In this document: piece by piece, positions 60,446 through 64,000 of the stretch
How the letters are laid out: every line of letters starts with the position of its first letter
How positions within the stretch are numbered: the first letter of the stretch is position 1
From: Nonomuraea turcica
GTDB lineage: Bacteria; Actinomycetota; Actinomycetes; Streptosporangiales; Streptosporangiaceae
Direction: 5' to 3'
NCBI RefSeq assembly: GCF_030718205.1
Contig: NZ_JAUZQF010000018.1
Location: forward strand, 186,001-250,000
DNA length: 64,000 nucleotides
Translations under genes and position numbers: made by a program
Notes under the pieces: generated by a model
What the model was told of the DNA's origin: nothing
The model's input: only the letters and a program-made list of their open reading frames with translations
Database searches by the model: none

Positions 60446-61482
60446 GCGGTCCTCGATCGTTGCGTGGTGGCCTGCAGCAGGCGGTGCCAGAGGTCCTCGG
60501 CCGGCGTCGGGGCGCCCGCGACGAGCAGGCGGTTGCTCGCCACGACCAGGGAGACGTCCCGGCCGGGCACGAAGCCGATCGCGCAGCCCACGTAGCCGGG
60601 GTGGCCGAGCACCGTGACCGTCTCGCCCGCCAGGTCCAGGGAGTAGCGGCGGAAGCCGAGCGCCTGCTCAGGGTCCGGCCCAGGGGCGAAGAACTCCCGG
60701 GCGACCTCGGGCCGCCACAGCCGGTCGTGCTCCTCGTACCGGGACAGCGCGGCGCAGTATTTGAGCAGGTCGGGCACGGTCGAGAACAGCCCGGCGTGCC
60801 CGGCGACCCCGTCGAGCGCGTGGTAGGCGTTGCCGTCGGCCACCTGGCCGAGCACGGGCTGGCGCCGCCAGCGGGTGAAGTCGGTGCTGCGGTACGGGAC
60901 CGGGTACGGCCTTCCGGTGTCGAGCATGGTCATCTCGACCCGGTCGTCCAGGGCGCCCATGGCCACCTCGGTGCCCGTGGGGCGGGCGTACGTGGTCTGG
61001 GTGAGGCCGAGCGGCCGGGTGACCAGCTCGGCCACCGCCCGGTCCAGCCGCAGCCCCGTCGCGGCCGTGACGATCCGGCCGAGCAGGATGAAGCCGAGGT
61101 CGGAGTAGTGCCGCGCGCGGCCGGGCCGGTAACGCGGCGGCGGTGGCTGCGCCTGGATGTAGAGCGGCCACCATTCCCACAACCCGCCCCGGTGCAGGAG
61201 CAGCTCCCGCACGGTGATCGCCTCGTACGACCGCGGCAGGTATGCGCTCAGCGGCGCGTCCAGGTCCACCAGCCGCTCCGACACCAGGCGCATGAGCGCC
61301 GTCGTGGTCGCCACGATCTTCGTGACGGAGGCCAGGTCGTGGTAGGTGTCCAGGGTCATGGGCGCCTCGCCCGAGAGCTCGCCGCCCTCCACGCGCACGG
61401 TCCGGTGCCCGGTGCACTCGGTCAGCTCGAACCAGGGCGTGCGCGCGGCCATGACCAGGCCGGGGGGCTCGTCCGGGCTCAT
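60442..61482 (-). CDS. Serine hydrolase, beta-lactamase/AmpH-like
   Basis: A 346-residue class C beta-lactamase-fold hydrolase with Ser52-x-x-Lys55 (LASVTKI), Tyr126 in HYSDLGF, and HPGYVGCAIGF near the C-terminus. No signal peptide is seen, so it may act in the cytoplasm or export by another path. Its place between anmK and a peptide-type ATPase suggests hydrolysis of cell-wall peptides or amidated muropeptides. It is coupled on both sides by ATGA. Confidence 0.88.
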   Translation of the reverse strand: MSPDEPPGLVMAARTPWFELTECTGHRTVRVEGGELSGEAPMTLDTYHDLASVTKIVATTTALMRLVSERLVDLDAPLSAYLPRSYEAITVRELLLHRGGLWEWWPLYIQAQPPPPRYRPGRARHYSDLGFILLGRIVTAATGLRLDRAVAELVTRPLGLTQTTYARPTGTEVAMGALDDRVEMTMLDTGRPYPVPYRSTDFTRWRRQPVLGQVADGNAYHALDGVAGHAGLFSTVPDLLKYCAALSRYEEHDRLWRPEVAREFFAPGPDPEQALGFRRYSLDLAGETVTVLGHPGYVGCAIGFVPGRDVSLVVASNRLLVAGAPTPAEDLWHRLLQATTQRSRTA

Positions 61483-62708
61483 CGGGTCAGCACCAGCGAA
61501 CGCGGCGGCTCCGCCATCGGGGCGGGCAGGACAAGCGGGCCCGCGCCCGGCGTCAGCGTGCCGAGGACGCGGGCGGCCCGCGCGCCCGTCCCGCCGGGCA
61601 CCGTGCCGGGCAGACCGTGCGCGGTCAGCCAGCCGATCAGGGCGAACGCGATGGCCTCCTTGTCGTCGGCGGGCGCGCCGAACGCATCGGACGGCGCCAC
61701 CTCCACGCCGGGCAGCGCCGCGCGCAGCCCGCGCATGATGACGGGGTTGCGGCATCCGCCGCCCGAGACGACCAGGGCGCTGACGCCGGCGGCACGCACG
61801 TCGTCGGCGACGGTGCGCACGGTCAGCTCGGTCAGCGTCGCCACCAGATCCGCGTCTCCGATCGTGCCGGTCGCCGCGGGATCCCGGTCGCCGGCGGCGC
61901 CGGTCGCCGCCGAGCCGGCGCCGCCGGCCCGCAGACCCGCTCTGGCCAGCGCGGCCTCCACATATCCCAGGTGGAACAGCTCCTTGCCGGTGCTCTTGGG
62001 GGCGGGCAGCCGGTAGTAGGGCTCGTCGAGCAGCACCTCCAGCAGCCGAGCGTCTACGCGCCCCGACGCCGCGATCGCGCCGTCCTCGTCGAACCCCCGG
62101 CTGTTCAGCCGCCGGCTCGTCACCACGGCGTCGATCAGCGCGTTCGCCGGGCCGATGTCGTAGGCGAACAGCTCGCCCCCGCGCACCACGGTCATGTTCG
62201 CGATGCCGCCCAGGTTGAGCGCCCCGGCCCCGCCGGGCTGCCCGCCCAGCAGCAGCCCGTCGAGCACCGACACCAGCGGAGCCCCATGCCCGCCCGCCGT
62301 GATGTCGCGGATGCGCACATCCGACAGCACGGGAACGCCGGTTCGCTCGGCGATCCACGCGGGCTGCCCGATCTGCAGCGTGCCCCGCGCCTGCGAACCC
62401 TCCACCCAGTGGAACACCGTCTGCCCGTGCGACACGATCAGATCGACGGGACCGCCCCGCTCGATCGCCTCGGCGGCGGCCGCGGCGAAGCTCTGCCCGA
62501 TGAGCGTGTCCAGCACGCACACCTCCGCCAGCGTCGTCCTGGCCGGCGGCAGCGCCGCGATCAGCCGGGCCCGCAGCTCGCCGGTGTACGGCGTGCTCGC
62601 CGTGTGCCCCACCCGGCCCTCCAGCACCTCACCAGCACGCGAGAAATCGACGACGGCCACGTCGATCCCGTCGTGCGAGGTGCCGGAGATCATCCCGAGA
62701 ACCCTCAT
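61479..62708 (-). CDS. anmK: Anhydro-N-acetylmuramic acid kinase
   Basis: A 409-residue ASKHA-fold kinase that opens the 1,6-anhydro ring of anhydroMurNAc and phosphorylates it, a step in peptidoglycan recycling. Family motifs: GMISGTSHDGIDVAVVDF, SHGQTVFHW, GQPAWIAERTGVPVLSDVR (part of longer block), LNLGGIANMTVV and YDIGPANALIDA, then SGGGCRNPVIMRGL. It is coupled to the DppC-like permease (TGATG) and to the serine hydrolase (ATGA). Confidence 0.95.
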   Translation of the reverse strand: MRVLGMISGTSHDGIDVAVVDFSRAGEVLEGRVGHTASTPYTGELRARLIAALPPARTTLAEVCVLDTLIGQSFAAAAAEAIERGGPVDLIVSHGQTVFHWVEGSQARGTLQIGQPAWIAERTGVPVLSDVRIRDITAGGHGAPLVSVLDGLLLGGQPGGAGALNLGGIANMTVVRGGELFAYDIGPANALIDAVVTSRRLNSRGFDEDGAIAASGRVDARLLEVLLDEPYYRLPAPKSTGKELFHLGYVEAALARAGLRAGGAGSAATGAAGDRDPAATGTIGDADLVATLTELTVRTVADDVRAAGVSALVVSGGGCRNPVIMRGLRAALPGVEVAPSDAFGAPADDKEAIAFALIGWLTAHGLPGTVPGGTGARAARVLGTLTPGAGPLVLPAPMAEPPRSLVLTR

Positions 62709-63535
62709 CAGAGCCTTCCTCGATTACGCGGGTCAAGCGTGTCACGCAGGCCGTCACCCAGCAGATTCAACCCCACCACGAGCAGCACGACGACCGCGCC
62801 CGGCGCGATCAGCGTCCACGGGGCCACGAACACCAGGCTGCGCGCCTCGAAGATCATCGAGCCGAGCGACGGGGCCGGCGGCGGCGTGCCCAGGCCCAGG
62901 AAACTCAGCGACGCCTCCGTCAGCACCGCCCACGACAGCGACAGCGCCACCTGGACCACGATGATCGAGGTGATGTTCGGCAGCACGTGCCGCACCATGA
63001 TCTGCGCGCGGCTCAGGCCCGTGGCGACCGCCGCCTTCACGTACTCGATCTCCCTGAGCGACAGCACCGGGCCGCGGGTGACGCGGATGAAGATGGGCAC
63101 GTACACGATGGCGATCGCCACGGCGATCGTGAACCAGTTGCGGTCCAGCACCGCGGCCAGCGACAACGCCAGCAGCAGCGGCGGGAACGCGAACAGCACG
63201 TTCGTCACCCCGCCGATCGCCCCGTCGGCCCAGCCGCGGTAGAAACCCGACACGAGCCCGCCGAGCGTGCCGATCACGGTCGCGAATGTCACCGCCACGA
63301 CCGCGATGAGCGCCGAGTTCCCCACCCCGGCCGCCACCCGCGAGAACACGTCCCTGCCGAACTGGTCGGTGCCGAACAGGTGCGCGCCCGACGGCGACTG
63401 GAACCGCGCCGGCGGGTTCTGCGCGATCGGGTCGTACGGCAACAGCCCGAAGTACGCCAGCACCGCCACCCCGGCCAGCACCACGAGGATGACCGAGCCC
63501 GCCAGCGCGGCGGGACTCCTGCGCAGAGCCGTCAC
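62708..63535 (-). CDS. Dipeptide ABC transporter permease, DppC-like
   Basis: A 275-residue permease with six helices. GTDQFGRDVFSRV is the DppC hallmark, and EYVKAAVATGLSRAQIMVRHVLPN is the EAA loop (residues near 160). It starts at a GTG overlapping the end of the DppB-like gene and ends overlapping the anmK start. With DppB and the double ATPase it forms an importer, probably of muropeptides given the company of anmK. Confidence 0.92.
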   Translation of the reverse strand: MTALRRSPAALAGSVILVVLAGVAVLAYFGLLPYDPIAQNPPARFQSPSGAHLFGTDQFGRDVFSRVAAGVGNSALIAVVAVTFATVIGTLGGLVSGFYRGWADGAIGGVTNVLFAFPPLLLALSLAAVLDRNWFTIAVAIAIVYVPIFIRVTRGPVLSLREIEYVKAAVATGLSRAQIMVRHVLPNITSIIVVQVALSLSWAVLTEASLSFLGLGTPPPAPSLGSMIFEARSLVFVAPWTLIAPGAVVVLLVVGLNLLGDGLRDTLDPRNRGRL

Positions 63536-64000
63536 GACGCCCTCACCCGCGGGTCGATGATCCGGTAGAGCACGTCGGTCAGCAGATTGACCAGCACGAA
63601 CGCCAGCGCGATCACCAGCACCGTGCTCTGCACCACCGCGTACTCCTTCTGCTGGATGCCCAGCAGCACCTGCCGGCCGATGCCCGGCACCGAGAAGATC
63701 TGCTCGACCACGACCGCGCCGCCGAGCAGGTAGCCGAACTGCAGGCCGGTCATCGTCACGATCGGCACGAGCGCGTTGCCGAGCACGTGCCTGACCTGCA
63801 GCAGCCGCTCCGGCACCCCCTTGGCGCGGGCGGTGCGCACGAAGTCGTGCGAGCGCACCTCCAGCACCGCCGCCCGCGTGGTGCGCAGGATCGGGGCCGC
63901 GATCCCGAAGCCGAGCACGAGCGCGGGCAGCACCATCTGCTGCAGGTTGAGGAGCGGATCCTGCAGCAGCGTCGCGAAGCCCTGCCCGTTGGGGTTGAAC
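63532..64000 (-). CDS. Dipeptide ABC transporter permease, DppB-like, 5' part missing
   Basis: Only the C-terminal part is present; the frame runs off the right edge at 64000. Visible are the EAA loop (HDFVRTARAKGVPERLLQVRHVLGN, residues quoted in part), GAVVVEQIFSVPGIGRQVLL and the final helix ending in IIDPRVRAS, all typical of DppB. It is the first visible gene of the minus-strand operon; upstream genes such as a binding protein probably lie beyond the window. Confidence 0.9.
   Translation of the reverse strand, partial: FNPNGQGFATLLQDPLLNLQQMVLPALVLGFGIAAPILRTTRAAVLEVRSHDFVRTARAKGVPERLLQVRHVLGNALVPIVTMTGLQFGYLLGGAVVVEQIFSVPGIGRQVLLGIQQKEYAVVQSTVLVIALAFVLVNLLTDVLYRIIDPRVRAS

Overview
The window is very GC-rich, with strong third-position G/C, many GTG starts, and 4-base ATGA/GTGA overlaps between genes. 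The gene set (cyclophilin lipid-anchor-like paralogues, DUF349, DUF6167-like, MpaB-type oxygenase, mycothiol-type maleylpyruvate isomerase fold, RelA/Spo homologue beside apt and secDF) is that of a filamentous actinomycete chromosome. Gene order and protein sequences look most like Streptosporangiaceae (for example Nonomuraea), but that genus is an inference from memory.

Left half, 1-38000, is mostly conserved housekeeping chromosome. It begins with the end of a sugar ABC permease and an Eis-like acetyltransferase. Then comes the Holliday-junction set ruvC-ruvA-ruvB, the Sec accessory genes yajC-secD-secF, apt and relA. A minus-strand block follows (nucleotidyltransferase-cupin fusion, DUF349 protein, cyclophilin), then MBL hydrolase-hisS-aspS, a second cyclophilin, and a plus-strand run: DUF2231 membrane protein, rarA, MpaB-like protein, DUF948 and small membrane proteins, alaS, ruvX, two mltG copies, aroE. 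A 470-base gap contains a decayed VapC toxin remnant and the infC leader with a terminator-type attenuator. It leads into infC (ATC start), rpmI, rplT, a SpoU methyltransferase, a PAS sensor kinase, and pheS-pheT.

Right half, 38000-64000, is accessory. It holds two Uma2 nuclease-like genes around a small acidic protein, a phosphoesterase, an MFS exporter, small NTF2 and membrane genes, and an acyl-CoA ligase behind a TetR-type palindrome. Next are a secreted GH10 xylanase with CBM2 and xylanase-type operator boxes, a DinB-fold protein, and a two-gene PNKP-like kinase/Thg1-like polymerase operon. Then come a ligase/VOC pair, a sugar ABC transporter divergent from its ROK regulator, a large secreted subtilase, and a minus-strand operon (dipeptide-type permeases, anmK, serine hydrolase, double ATPase) that probably imports and recycles cell-wall muropeptides.

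The most striking candidate system is the coupled 5'-OH polynucleotide kinase-like and Thg1-like pair at 47365-48575, which could form an RNA/tRNA 5'-end repair module. Also notable are three small open frames that each bridge two operon genes with overlapping start/stop codons, the tandem mltG pair, the ATC-initiated infC with an attenuator, and the nucleotidyltransferase-cupin fusion. No tRNA, rRNA, CRISPR array, insertion sequence or replication origin was seen.
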